Positions 45,367 through 54,796 of a DNA stretch of 64,000 nt are shown one piece after another. Made by a program: the position numbers and the translations under genes. The notes beneath the pieces were generated by a model, which saw only the letters and a list, made by a program, of their open reading frames with translations, was not told the origin of the DNA and searched no databases. Every line of letters starts with the position of its first letter. The first letter of the stretch is position 1. Source of the stretch: Flavobacteriaceae bacterium (GTDB lineage: Bacteria > Bacteroidota > Bacteroidia > Flavobacteriales > Flavobacteriaceae); contig JANSXF010000006.1 of NCBI GenBank assembly GCA_024743095.1, forward strand, positions 1 to 64,000, in the 5' to 3' direction.

Positions 45367-45774
45367 CTAGCTTTCTTTTATTTCCTGACAGAGCTCCACC
45401 AGAACGCCGTTTGTGCCCTTGGGATGTAAAAATGCAACCAGTTTATTGTCCGCCCCCTTTTTGGGTATTTCGTTCAAAACCACAAAGCCCTCTCCCTTCA
45501 ACCGATCTATTTCCGATACAATATCCTCTACGGAAAAAGCAACATGATGGATGCCCTCTCCCTTTTTTTCCAAATACTTGGCAATGGGGCTATCTGGGTT
45601 CGTGGCTTCCAACAATTCAATCTTATTGGGGCCCGATCTAAAGAAGGAGGTCCTTACCCCTTCGGAGACCACTTCCTCCGTTTTATAGTGGGGCACGCCC
45701 AAAAGCTTTTCAAACAATGTATTGGATGCTTTCAAGTCTTTTACCGCAATCCCGATGTGTTCAATTTTATCCAT
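45367..45774 (-). CDS. mce: Methylmalonyl-CoA epimerase
   Basis: A 135-residue VOC-fold metalloenzyme that inverts (R)- and (S)-methylmalonyl-CoA in propionate/succinyl-CoA exchange. The two beta-alpha-beta halves carry the metal ligands: HIGIAVKDL at the N-terminus, NKIELLEATNPDSP, EGIHHVAFSVED, and the final LVELCQE Glu. Length matches the family. It is a single gene, 59 bases past the tRNA on the same strand and divergent from rbfA. Confidence 0.93.
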   Translation of the reverse strand: MDKIEHIGIAVKDLKASNTLFEKLLGVPHYKTEEVVSEGVRTSFFRSGPNKIELLEATNPDSPIAKYLEKKGEGIHHVAFSVEDIVSEIDRLKGEGFVVLNEIPKKGADNKLVAFLHPKGTNGVLVELCQEIKES

Positions 45775-45864
45775 AAGAGATGATATGAGCGTTAAAATCT
45801 TCGTCTTTTTCCAAAATTACGGAGTGTAAACGGTTAATAGCGTGAGGATAGTCATTTATTCGCT

Positions 45865-45872
45865 TATTTTTG
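45865..45872 (+). promoter_or_regulatory. -7 element just before rbfA
   Basis: TATTTTTG, a perfect TAnnTTTG, ends four bases before the rbfA start codon. GTG replaces TTG at the expected upstream spacing of 20. Transcription would begin at or next to the ATG, so the message is probably leaderless or nearly so. Confidence 0.5.
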
Positions 45873-45876
45873 CAGT

Positions 45877-46272
45877 ATGGAAGAAACACAAAGACAGAAA
45901 AAGATAGCTGGAATCATTCAGCAGGACCTGGCCGATATTTTACAACGGGCCGCTACCGATGGTGGCCTCAAGGGAACCTTGATCTCCGTATCCAAAGTAT
46001 CCGTGACCGTAGATTTATCCTTGGCCAAGGTGTATGTGAGTATTTTTCCGAACAAGGGCGCCAAAGAACTGTTGGCGGGCATCAAAGAGAACCAAGTGGC
46101 CATACGCTACGAGCTGGCCCAACGGACCAAGCACCAGTTAAGGCGCGTGCCTGAGCTCAATTTTTACCTGGACGACTCCTTGGAATACATCGAAGGGATT
46201 GAAAAATCCCTGAAAAGAGAAGAAAACCCCATCGAGAACAGGGACTTGCTCGACAAACGTAAGAAATCCTAG
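45877..46272 (+). CDS. rbfA: Ribosome-binding factor A
   Basis: A 131-residue KH-like protein that helps mature the 16S rRNA 5' end on the 30S subunit, mainly in the cold. It has the family opening (METQRQKKIAGIIQQDLADI-like, then VSVTVDLSLAKVYVSIFP), the central RYELAQRTKHQLRRVPELNFYLDDSLEY and the normal length. The stop is followed two bases later by the permease gene, so the two form an operon. Confidence 0.95.
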   Translation: MEETQRQKKIAGIIQQDLADILQRAATDGGLKGTLISVSKVSVTVDLSLAKVYVSIFPNKGAKELLAGIKENQVAIRYELAQRTKHQLRRVPELNFYLDDSLEYIEGIEKSLKREENPIENRDLLDKRKKS

Positions 46273-46274
46273 TT

Positions 46275-47483
46275 TTGAACTTTCCACTCTATATCGCAAA
46301 ACGTTACTTACGGTCCAAAAGCAGCCAAAATGCGGTAAATATCATCAATTTCATTACTTTTTTGGTGATCGTGATAGGTTCCGCGGCCCTTTTTATCGTG
46401 CTTTCAGCATTTGCAGGCCTAAAAACCTTCAGCCTTTCCTTTTCCAACACTTTTGATCCCGATTTAAAAGCTTCGCCGACCATTGGCAAGCATTTTACCA
46501 TTTCAGCGGATCAAGAGGCCCAACTAGGTCAAATCAAAGGTCTGGCCAACTTTTCCAAGGAACTGGAGGAACGCGCCTACCTTACCTATAAAGAAAAAAG
46601 TACCATTGCCTACATAAAAGGTGTGGACCAAAATTACAGGGCAGTAACTGGAGTGGACAGCACCCTTATTTTCGGGAACTGGGGTTCTGATGTATACAAT
46701 GGTGTGATCGGTATCGGGATCTACAACTTATTGGGCGTGCCCATCAACAATAGGACCACCATGGAAGTTTTGGTCCCAAAACCCGGTGAGGGTTCCTTTT
46801 CCCAACAAGGCTTTAATAATCCTAAGCCTTATGACGACCTTTCCTTGGTGGTGAGCGGGGTTTATGCGGTGGAGGAATCTTTGGACAAAAAATATGTGTT
46901 CGCGCGGCTTCCCTTGGTGCAAGAGCTATTGCAAAAAGATAGCACCCAGGTCTCGGGCATCAATTTTAAATTGATGGAAAATACATCTGCAGAAGATGTT
47001 CGAGGTTCCATTAATGCCGTTTTGGGCGATAACGTCTCCGTTTTGACCCGTCGGCAGCAGAACACCTCCCTTTACCGTATGCTGAACACCGAAAACTTGG
47101 CTACCTATTTGATCTTCACCTTGGTCCTGATCATTGCCCTTTTTAATGTGGTCGGGGCGATCATCATGATGATTCTGGACAAGCAACAGAACTCCAAAAC
47201 GTTGTTCAGTCTAGGTACCACGATCAAGGAACTGCGCCGCATCTATTTTATACAAGGGTTATTGGTCACCTCTTTTGGCGGCTTGATGGGCGTTGCCCTG
47301 GGAATCTTGTTGATCGGTTCCCAACTGGCCTTCGGTTGGTTGAAGATCACTCCGTCCCTGGCCTATCCCGTGGAGTTCAATGCCATTAACATGGTCATCG
47401 TCATCGGAACAATCGTGGTCCTGGGGGTTATCTCCTCAAAAATTGCGAGCAGCCGGATCAACGAAAAGCTGGTTTCCGCTTAA
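46275..47483 (+). CDS. FtsX-like ABC permease (LolC/LolE type)
   Basis: A 402-residue inner-membrane permease with one N-terminal and three C-terminal helices around a large periplasmic domain, the LolC/E layout. The N-terminus NFPLYIAKRYLRSKSSQNAVN is family-typical and includes the first membrane segment. The start codon is TTG at 46275, two bases after rbfA; no ATG fits. It probably extracts lipoproteins for sorting to the outer membrane, with an ATPase encoded elsewhere. It ends four bases inside dusB, convergently. Confidence 0.85.
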   Translation: MNFPLYIAKRYLRSKSSQNAVNIINFITFLVIVIGSAALFIVLSAFAGLKTFSLSFSNTFDPDLKASPTIGKHFTISADQEAQLGQIKGLANFSKELEERAYLTYKEKSTIAYIKGVDQNYRAVTGVDSTLIFGNWGSDVYNGVIGIGIYNLLGVPINNRTTMEVLVPKPGEGSFSQQGFNNPKPYDDLSLVVSGVYAVEESLDKKYVFARLPLVQELLQKDSTQVSGINFKLMENTSAEDVRGSINAVLGDNVSVLTRRQQNTSLYRMLNTENLATYLIFTLVLIIALFNVVGAIIMMILDKQQNSKTLFSLGTTIKELRRIYFIQGLLVTSFGGLMGVALGILLIGSQLAFGWLKITPSLAYPVEFNAINMVIVIGTIVVLGVISSKIASSRINEKLVSA

Positions 47484-48472
47484 GCGAACTGAAAGTCACC
47501 GAACTTTTCCTCGACCTCATCAAATGCGGCAAAAACATCTGCGGCATCATCGCTGGTCACCATTTTCATCCGGTATTCCTTAAAGTGGGGAATGCCCTTA
47601 AAGTAGTTGGTATAATGTCTTCTGGTCTCAAAGACGCCCAGTTTTTCCCCTTTCCAGTCGATGGCCATCTGCAAATGTCTCCGGGCGGCCTCCACGCGTT
47701 CCATCATGGTAGGGGGCGCTAAATGTTCGCCGGTTTTAAAGTAGTGTTTTACCTCATTGAAAAACCATGGGTAGCCTATACTTGCCCTACCGATCATGGC
47801 ACCGTCCAATCCATATTCGTCGCGCATTTTTACCGCGGCTTCGGGCGTATCCACATCGCCGTTCCCAAAAACGGGAATATGCATGCGCTGGTTGTTCTTG
47901 ACCTCGGCAATGGGCTTCCAATCGGCCTCTCCCTTGTACATCTGCACTCGGGTACGACCATGGATGGAGATGGCCTCAATGCCGACATCCTGCAAGCGTT
48001 CGGCCACCTCGACAATCTTGATGGAATTGTTGTCCCATCCCAAACGGGTCTTCACGGTCACCGGCAATTTGGTGCGCTTTACGATCTCTTCGGTCAACTT
48101 GACCATCAAGGGAATATCCCGTAAAATACCGGCACCTGCATTTTTGCAGACCACTTTTTTTACGGGGCAGCCAAAATTGATGTCGACGATATCGGGATTG
48201 GATGCTTCCACAATATCCACAGCCTGAAGCATGGAATCCAGTTCGGCCCCGAATATTTGGATGCCCACGGGACGCTCCTTTTCGTAAATGTCCAGTTTGA
48301 TGACACTTTTGGCCGCATCTCGAATCAATCCCTCGGAAGAAATAAACTCGGTATAGACCACATCGGCGCCCTGCTCCTTGCACAGTTTACGGAACGGAGG
48401 GTCGCTCACATCTTCCATGGGGGCTAGAAGAAGCGGAAAATCAGGGAGTTCTATGTTTCCAATTTTTGGCAA
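47480..48472 (-). CDS. dusB: tRNA-dihydrouridine synthase B
   Basis: A 330-residue FMN enzyme that reduces uridines in the tRNA D-loop. Motifs: LLAPMEDVSDPPFRKLC, the FGCPVKKVVCKNAGAG active-site loop with the catalytic Cys, VKTRLGWD, ISIHGRTRVQMYKG and GNGDVDTPE. The FMN-binding and helical domains are complete. The gene is convergent with the permease gene, sharing four bases. Confidence 0.93.
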   Translation of the reverse strand: MPKIGNIELPDFPLLLAPMEDVSDPPFRKLCKEQGADVVYTEFISSEGLIRDAAKSVIKLDIYEKERPVGIQIFGAELDSMLQAVDIVEASNPDIVDINFGCPVKKVVCKNAGAGILRDIPLMVKLTEEIVKRTKLPVTVKTRLGWDNNSIKIVEVAERLQDVGIEAISIHGRTRVQMYKGEADWKPIAEVKNNQRMHIPVFGNGDVDTPEAAVKMRDEYGLDGAMIGRASIGYPWFFNEVKHYFKTGEHLAPPTMMERVEAARRHLQMAIDWKGEKLGVFETRRHYTNYFKGIPHFKEYRMKMVTSDDAADVFAAFDEVEEKFGDFQFA

Positions 48473-48524
48473 ATCCTACGGTTTTTTGGACTGCAAAAGT
48501 ACAAAATAGCTTTAAACCAAAAAG

Positions 48525-50945
48525 CTAGTGCTGCGATTGAAGCCGGTCGCGCTCATTTTTATCGATCCCGCGCTGGTTGTCCTCCAATCGGAAATTGCCG
48601 AAATTATAGGTGAACCCAAAGCGGATAAACTGTGTTTCGGGCCGTCTGCGGTAAAAATTGTCCTGATTGAGATACTGCGAACGGTAAGTCGGCACATATT
48701 GTTCCAAAATATCCTCGGCCGCAAGCGATAGGGTAATCTTATTATCGAACAAGGTCTTGCGCAGCCCAATGGTCAAATTCAACTGCTTGTCCGATACATA
48801 CGAGCCATATAGGAATTGTGAAATATAGGTCGCGGCCACTTCCCCGGTAAAGGTCCCGTCCTTGGAGAGCGTCAAATAGTTGCCCAAATAGGCATATACC
48901 CCATTTACTTCGTTCGTGAAAGGTACATTTCCACTCTCCTCGGCCAAAAAGGTTTCCTCCTCATGGAACAGGGATGTGTAGGCATACAAAGACCAAGGGG
49001 GCAAAATGGATTTGCTCACGGTAAAATCCAATCCATAGGACTTACTTTCCAATACGTTCTGCTTAAGCTCCACCAATGTTTGATTGTCGTTGTCCTGAAA
49101 TACGAGATAGGCAATGTTGCTTCCATTATCCCTATAGTAGACATCAAAGAAGTATTCGCTGTTGAGCGAATAGTTAATATTGAAATTGTTGCTGAAACTT
49201 GGTCTTAGTCCGGGATTTCCCTCCTCAAAATCGTTCTCGTTGTAGAAAAACCGGAAAGGATTCAAATCGTTGTACTTGGGCCTATTGATGTTTCTTCCAT
49301 AATCAAAAGAAAAGCTATGCTTGTCCGATGGCGAGTAGAGCACGTATAGGGAAGGAAACGGCTCAAAAAAGTCCTGGGTGTTGGTCTCTCCCAAGGTAAT
49401 GGAATTGCCTTCGGCCTTGGTGAGCTCTCCGCGAAGACCCAGCTTTATGGACCACTTTTCCCAGTTTTTCATAAAGCTCATATACGCGGCGTATACGTCT
49501 TCATCATAGGTGTACCTGTCGGATTGGGAAGCGTCGACGGTGCTGCTGGATCCATTGAAGTTGAAAAAGTCCATCCTATTCTCGGAAGTGATCGATGATA
49601 TTTTGGCCCCGGATTCAATGGAAGCGTTTCCAATGGGCGTCGAATAATCCACTTGTCCGGTGAAAATTTTGATTTCCTGGTCCGAATCGGTATCAAACCC
49701 AAAATCCCGCAAAAAAGTGCCGCCTGCATCAAAATAGCTGGAGGACAGCCTCTGGAACATTTCCCCATTAAAATAGGTATAGTGGCCATTGGCCCTGATC
49801 TGGGCACCCTCTTTCTTGAGCTTGTGCACATAGGTCAAATCGAATGCCATATTGGTGTTGTCCATCTTCGCATTGTTCCGGGTGGTAAAGGTCGAGTCCA
49901 GCTGCGCCTGTGCGTTGCGCATTTCGGTGCCAAGCAAGGTTTCTTGTTCTTGGTCCAAATTCAGCAGCAGGTTGGAAGTTAGATTCAGGCTGTTCCGCTC
50001 GTCAAGATCATAATCCAGGATAAAACTCACGTTTTGCGATTCCGACCTATCCGTTTGATCGTAATCGGTGTCCCATATGGAGAACAGGTTGTTGGCACCG
50101 TCCATAAAGTTGATGCCCTTTTTGGTCTTGTTGATCTCCTTTTTGGGATTGATGGTATAGTTGGCAAACAGGTTGAGCTTGTCGGTTTTATAGTAGTGAC
50201 TGGTTCCGATACTGTATTTTGGAAAAACGGCCTGGGTGATGGTTCCGTTGACGCTCCCCTTGTAACCTGGTATAACGTTCTTGCTTGTGACAATGTTCAA
50301 AATAGGGCCACCTTCGGCATCATAGCGTGCAGGAGGGTTGGCTATCACCTCCACTGATTTTATGTTGGCGCCCGAAAGTCCTTGCAAGAGATCCTGGACC
50401 TCTTGCCCCGAGAGCTGTACCTTTCTATCGTTGAGATAGACCGTGGCGTTTTGGCCACGGATCAAAAGGTCGTTTTGATTGACAATGACCCCCGGGGTAC
50501 TTTTGAGTATATCCCACGATGTTCCTTGTGAAACCACGGTGTTTTCAACCGTAAAGACCAGTCTGTCCGGTAACCTTTGGAGCTTGGGGCGCTGCGCGGT
50601 GACCACGACCTCATCCAACGCATTGCTTTCCATGGGTATGATCAAGGCCCCTAACGAGACGTCTTTTTTAATGTCCAGCGCTCTCGCTTCGGAGCCCCTG
50701 CCCACATAGCTCGCTTGCAATAAGTAAAGACCGGGCGCTACTTTTAAAAGCTCAAAAAAGCCATTTTCATCGGCAGAACTTCCCTGTACAAAAGTAGAAT
50801 CGGTGGCCTCCAGCAATAAAATATTCGCGTAGGGAACAACTTGGTTCTGTTCATCCACAACCTTCCCCGTTATCTTGAAGGCCTGGCCATGGGAGCCAGA
50901 AATTCCAGTAAACACCAATAAAACGATACAGGTGAGGTTCTTCAT
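48525..50945 (-). CDS. TonB-dependent-receptor-like outer membrane protein
   Basis: An 806-residue outer-membrane protein with a signal peptide ending GSHGQ. It has a carboxypeptidase-regulatory-like domain (residues 25-105, ITGKVVDEQNQVVPYANI), a plug (VVVTAQRPKLQ, NDLLIRGQNATVYLND) and a barrel of the OMP_b-brl_3 type ending in IRFGFTYNFGNF, followed by a short tail. No SusD partner is near, so a ligand other than large glycans is likely (siderophore or peptide). Confidence 0.88.
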   Translation of the reverse strand: MKNLTCIVLLVFTGISGSHGQAFKITGKVVDEQNQVVPYANILLLEATDSTFVQGSSADENGFFELLKVAPGLYLLQASYVGRGSEARALDIKKDVSLGALIIPMESNALDEVVVTAQRPKLQRLPDRLVFTVENTVVSQGTSWDILKSTPGVIVNQNDLLIRGQNATVYLNDRKVQLSGQEVQDLLQGLSGANIKSVEVIANPPARYDAEGGPILNIVTSKNVIPGYKGSVNGTITQAVFPKYSIGTSHYYKTDKLNLFANYTINPKKEINKTKKGINFMDGANNLFSIWDTDYDQTDRSESQNVSFILDYDLDERNSLNLTSNLLLNLDQEQETLLGTEMRNAQAQLDSTFTTRNNAKMDNTNMAFDLTYVHKLKKEGAQIRANGHYTYFNGEMFQRLSSSYFDAGGTFLRDFGFDTDSDQEIKIFTGQVDYSTPIGNASIESGAKISSITSENRMDFFNFNGSSSTVDASQSDRYTYDEDVYAAYMSFMKNWEKWSIKLGLRGELTKAEGNSITLGETNTQDFFEPFPSLYVLYSPSDKHSFSFDYGRNINRPKYNDLNPFRFFYNENDFEEGNPGLRPSFSNNFNINYSLNSEYFFDVYYRDNGSNIAYLVFQDNDNQTLVELKQNVLESKSYGLDFTVSKSILPPWSLYAYTSLFHEEETFLAEESGNVPFTNEVNGVYAYLGNYLTLSKDGTFTGEVAATYISQFLYGSYVSDKQLNLTIGLRKTLFDNKITLSLAAEDILEQYVPTYRSQYLNQDNFYRRRPETQFIRFGFTYNFGNFRLEDNQRGIDKNERDRLQSQH

Positions 50946-51047
50946 TAGAGGTTTGGGTTGAAGCTCAAATCTAAGAAATTATTTTTGAGCGTGATAGGGT
51001 GGAATTTTCTTAATTGGAAAAAACCATTTACAGGTATTTAAAACAAT

Positions 51048-51055
51048 TATATTTG
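51048..51055 (+). promoter_or_regulatory. -7 element of the lepA promoter
   Basis: TATATTTG fits TAnnTTTG exactly and stands 41 bases before the lepA ATG. I did not find a well-spaced TTG. Confidence 0.5.
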
Positions 51056-51096
51056 CAGTTGATTATATCCCTTTTTTAGGGTATGTTATTGTTGAT

Positions 51097-52893
51097 ATGG
51101 AGAAGATCAGGAATTTTTGCATCATTGCGCACATAGACCATGGTAAAAGTACCTTGGCAGACCGTTTGTTGGATTTTACCGGTTCGGTGACCGAACGCGA
51201 AAAACAGGACCAGTTGTTGGACAATATGGACTTGGAACGTGAAAGGGGCATTACCATCAAGAGCCACGCCATACAAATGGACTATCTCCACAACGGGGAA
51301 AAATATGTGCTCAACTTGATCGATACTCCCGGACACGTGGACTTCTCCTATGAGGTTTCCCGCTCCATCGCGGCCTGTGAGGGCGCTCTTTTAGTCGTTG
51401 ATGCGGCACAAAGTATCCAGGCCCAGACCATATCCAACCTCTATTTGGCATTGGAAAATGATCTGGAGATCATTCCCGTGCTCAACAAAGTCGACCTTCC
51501 AAGTGCCAACCCGGAGGAGGTGACCGATGACATCGTCGACCTATTGGGCTGCAAGGCGGAAGAGGTGATTCCGGCCAGTGCCAAGACCGGAATTGGAATC
51601 GAAGAGATTTTGACCGCGATCATCGATAGGATACCCGCTCCAAAAGGGAATCGCGACGAACCCTTGCAGGCCCTTGTTTTTGACTCTGTCTACAACCCGT
51701 TTAGGGGGGTAGAGACCTATTTTAGGGTGGTCAACGGTGAGATCACCAAAGGCCAAAAAATAAAATTCGTAGCCACTGGGAGGTCGTATGAGGCCGATGA
51801 AATCGGAACCTTGAAACTGACACAACACCCCAAACAGAAGATATCGACCGGGGATGTGGGGTATTTGATCACCGGTATCAAAGACGCCCGTGAGGTAAAA
51901 GTGGGCGATACGATCACCGATTCGGCCAACCCCACGAAAAACCCCATCGGTGGTTTTGAGGATGTGAAACCTATGGTTTTCGCTGGGATCTACCCTGTGG
52001 ATACCGAAGATTTTGAAGATCTGCGCTCTTCCATGGAAAAACTCCAGCTAAACGATGCCTCCCTTGTGTTCACGCCTGAAAGCAGTGCGGCACTGGGCTT
52101 TGGTTTCCGCTGCGGGTTCTTGGGCATGCTGCACATGGAGATCATCCAAGAGCGTTTGGAACGCGAGTTCGATATGACCGTGATCACCACGGTCCCCAAC
52201 GTGAGCTACCACGCCTATACCACAAAGGACAAGGAAACGGCCGTTATCGTAAACAACCCCTCCGACCTTCCCGACCCATCGACCGTGGACCGTGTTGAGG
52301 AGCCTTATATCAAGGCGACCATTATCACCAAGTCGGATTTTGTTGGGAATGTCATGTCCCTATGTATAGAGAAGCGGGGTCAGATCGTCAACCAGACCTA
52401 TTTGACCACGGAAAGGGTAGAGCTTATTTTCGACATGCCCCTGGCCGAGATCGTTTTCGATTTTTATGATCGATTAAAAACCGTTTCAAAAGGCTATGCT
52501 TCCTTTGATTATTCGCCCATCGGCATGCGGGTATCCAAACTTGTTAGGGTGGATATCCTTTTGAACGCCCAGCCCGTGGATGCTCTATCCGCCCTGGTTC
52601 ATTTTGACAATGCGCACACCATCGGCAAAAAGATGTGCGAGAAATTAAAGGAGCTCATCCCAAGACAACAGTTCGATATTCCGATCCAAGCCGCTATCGG
52701 GTCCAAGATCATTTCCAGGGAAACCATCAAAGCGCTGCGAAAAGATGTTACCGCCAAATGTTACGGTGGTGATATTTCCCGGAAGCGCAAATTATTGGAG
52801 AAACAGAAAAAAGGGAAAAAGCGTATGCGCCAAGTGGGCAATGTGGAAATACCACAGCAGGCCTTTATGGCCGTTCTAAAGCTGAACGATTAA
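51097..52893 (+). CDS. lepA: Elongation factor 4 (back-translocating GTPase)
   Basis: A 598-residue GTPase that acts on stalled or mis-translocated ribosomes. G1 is [10 protein letters not shown]2/switch ERERGITI, G3 [12 protein letters not shown]4 NKVDLPS. The LepA-specific C-terminal domain contains [20 protein letters not shown] and the end [17 protein letters not shown], then [10 protein letters not shown]. Full length. It is a single gene convergent with a transporter gene four bases later. Confidence 0.98.
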   Translation: MEKIRNFCIIAHIDHGKSTLADRLLDFTGSVTEREKQDQLLDNMDLERERGITIKSHAIQMDYLHNGEKYVLNLIDTPGHVDFSYEVSRSIAACEGALLVVDAAQSIQAQTISNLYLALENDLEIIPVLNKVDLPSANPEEVTDDIVDLLGCKAEEVIPASAKTGIGIEEILTAIIDRIPAPKGNRDEPLQALVFDSVYNPFRGVETYFRVVNGEITKGQKIKFVATGRSYEADEIGTLKLTQHPKQKISTGDVGYLITGIKDAREVKVGDTITDSANPTKNPIGGFEDVKPMVFAGIYPVDTEDFEDLRSSMEKLQLNDASLVFTPESSAALGFGFRCGFLGMLHMEIIQERLEREFDMTVITTVPNVSYHAYTTKDKETAVIVNNPSDLPDPSTVDRVEEPYIKATIITKSDFVGNVMSLCIEKRGQIVNQTYLTTERVELIFDMPLAEIVFDFYDRLKTVSKGYASFDYSPIGMRVSKLVRVDILLNAQPVDALSALVHFDNAHTIGKKMCEKLKELIPRQQFDIPIQAAIGSKIISRETIKALRKDVTAKCYGGDISRKRKLLEKQKKGKKRMRQVGNVEIPQQAFMAVLKLND

Positions 52894-52897
52894 ACAT

Positions 52898-54676
52898 TTA
52901 GCTTCCCGGATTAAAAGGAAAAAAGTACGGTATCACAAAAGTGGCCGCAATCCAGATAATGATATTGAGCGGGGTCCCGACCTTTAAAAAATCATTGAAT
53001 TTGTAGTTTCCCGGTGCATATACCATCGTGTTGGTGGGGTAGCTTACCGGGGTCATAAAGGTCAAGGAACAGGCAAACATGACCGCCACCAAGAACGGTC
53101 TTTCGCTGATCCCCATGGCAGATGCCAGACTGATGACTATCGGTGTCATCAAAGCGGCCGTGGCCTTGCTTGAAAGTACGTTGGTACTCAAAAAGGTAAC
53201 CAGGTACAAAATGCTCAGGGTCACTTGGGCATGATAGTTTCCCAGGGTCTGCTCTATAAATTGGGCTATTTTTTCGGCCCCACCGGTCTTTTCCAGGGCC
53301 GTTCCCATGGAAAGCACCCCTGCCATCATAAAAATGACCTTCCATTCCACCGCCTGGTATGCCTCTTTCGGCTTTAAGGTGGATGTGGCCACCAACAACA
53401 GGGCTCCGACCATACTGCTTATCAAAATAGAGGTTAGGTTGAGCGAGGCCGCAAGGACCACCCCTACCGCAATTACAATGGCCGGGACGGCCTTTTTATA
53501 ATTTACCTTGGCATGCCTGTATTCGGAAAGGGCCACCACCAGGCCCTGCCCGACCAGAGTATCCACATCGGCCTCGGTGCCCAAAATCAGTAGCATATCG
53601 CCCTCCATCAGCTTTATATCGGCCAATTTTTCATACAAGATCTCCCCCCGTTGCCGTATGGCCAGGACAGAACCATTGTACTGTCTCCTAAAATTAAGTG
53701 AGCGAAGGGAACCTTCGGTAAGCCTGGAGCCAAAGGGAACGATGACCTCATAGATATTTTTCTCCAGTGCCGATTCATCAAACTTTTTGTCACCGGTCAC
53801 CCTATAGCCTTTTAAGTCCCTGATAGCGTTAAGTGTCCTTGGCGGAACAAGGACCTTCATTACGTCCCCTTCCAAAATAAATGTTTCCGGGCCAATGCTC
53901 TTCTTGTTGAACCTATCCCTGGAAATGCCCAAGATCTGCACATTATGGTCATTGACCAATTTGGACATGTGCAAGGGCCTGTTACTATCCGGGCAATCCT
54001 TTTCCACCAACAGCTCGGTAATATACTTTTGCGCATCCCTGGTAAGCACGTTCTGCTCCTTTTTTTGCTTTGGTAGGAGAAGGGGGGCCACAAAAAATAT
54101 GTAGGCAAACCCAATGGTGGCCAAACAAAGCGCGGCCAAGCTGAATTCGAACATCCCAAAGCCCTCCAGCCCGTATTCTTGGGCATAGCTGCTCACCAAT
54201 ATGTTGGTGGAGGTACCTATCAAGGTGCAGGTGCCTCCAAAAAGTGCCGAAAAGGATATGGGGATCAACAACATGCCCGGGGCTATCTTGGTTTCCCTGC
54301 ACACGGTCAAGGCAATGGGCAAAAGCAGGGCCACTACGGCAGAATCGTTCACAAATGCGGAAAACATGCCCGCTATAAGACAAAAGGTGATCAGGGCAAT
54401 ACTGTAATGTATTTTTGCCAGTTTAATGATCCGGTCACTAAGGCCCCCCAAGATACCGGAATTAAACACCCCGGCACTCACCACGAACATACACCCCAAG
54501 GTTATGGTGGCCGGATGGTTGAAGCCCGAAAAACCCTCTTTTGGGCTAAGAACGCCCGCCACTATGAACAGGGCCATAATGATGATCGAAGTGGTATCTA
54601 TGGAAAAATAGTCTTTTATGAACAGGACGATCCCTATACAGATGATCACAATGGTAATAATCAAATCGCTGCCCAT
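52898..54676 (-). CDS. SLC13/DASS-type anion transporter with TrkA-C domains
   Basis: A 592-residue inner-membrane protein. About 11-12 membrane helices carry the repeats of the divalent anion:Na+ symporter family, including FVNDSAVVALLLPIA and SFSALFGGTCTLIGTSTNIL with the SNT-type Na+ site. Between them sit cytoplasmic RCK_C (TrkA-C) domains (residues about 210-380, with VPFGSRLTEGSLRSLNFR). In such proteins sulfate, phosphate or dicarboxylates are carried. Specificity cannot be read here. Confidence 0.88.
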   Translation of the reverse strand: MGSDLIITIVIICIGIVLFIKDYFSIDTTSIIIMALFIVAGVLSPKEGFSGFNHPATITLGCMFVVSAGVFNSGILGGLSDRIIKLAKIHYSIALITFCLIAGMFSAFVNDSAVVALLLPIALTVCRETKIAPGMLLIPISFSALFGGTCTLIGTSTNILVSSYAQEYGLEGFGMFEFSLAALCLATIGFAYIFFVAPLLLPKQKKEQNVLTRDAQKYITELLVEKDCPDSNRPLHMSKLVNDHNVQILGISRDRFNKKSIGPETFILEGDVMKVLVPPRTLNAIRDLKGYRVTGDKKFDESALEKNIYEVIVPFGSRLTEGSLRSLNFRRQYNGSVLAIRQRGEILYEKLADIKLMEGDMLLILGTEADVDTLVGQGLVVALSEYRHAKVNYKKAVPAIVIAVGVVLAASLNLTSILISSMVGALLLVATSTLKPKEAYQAVEWKVIFMMAGVLSMGTALEKTGGAEKIAQFIEQTLGNYHAQVTLSILYLVTFLSTNVLSSKATAALMTPIVISLASAMGISERPFLVAVMFACSLTFMTPVSYPTNTMVYAPGNYKFNDFLKVGTPLNIIIWIAATFVIPYFFPFNPGS

Positions 54677-54796
54677 ATTGCCCCTAATTTAGAGTTGTAC
54701 GCTTTGTTGGGACACACCTTATCCCCTTATTCCGTGATTGGTTACCTAAACAGAACAATCTTCAAATCATTTTCAGTTCTTGTTCAACAAACTATC

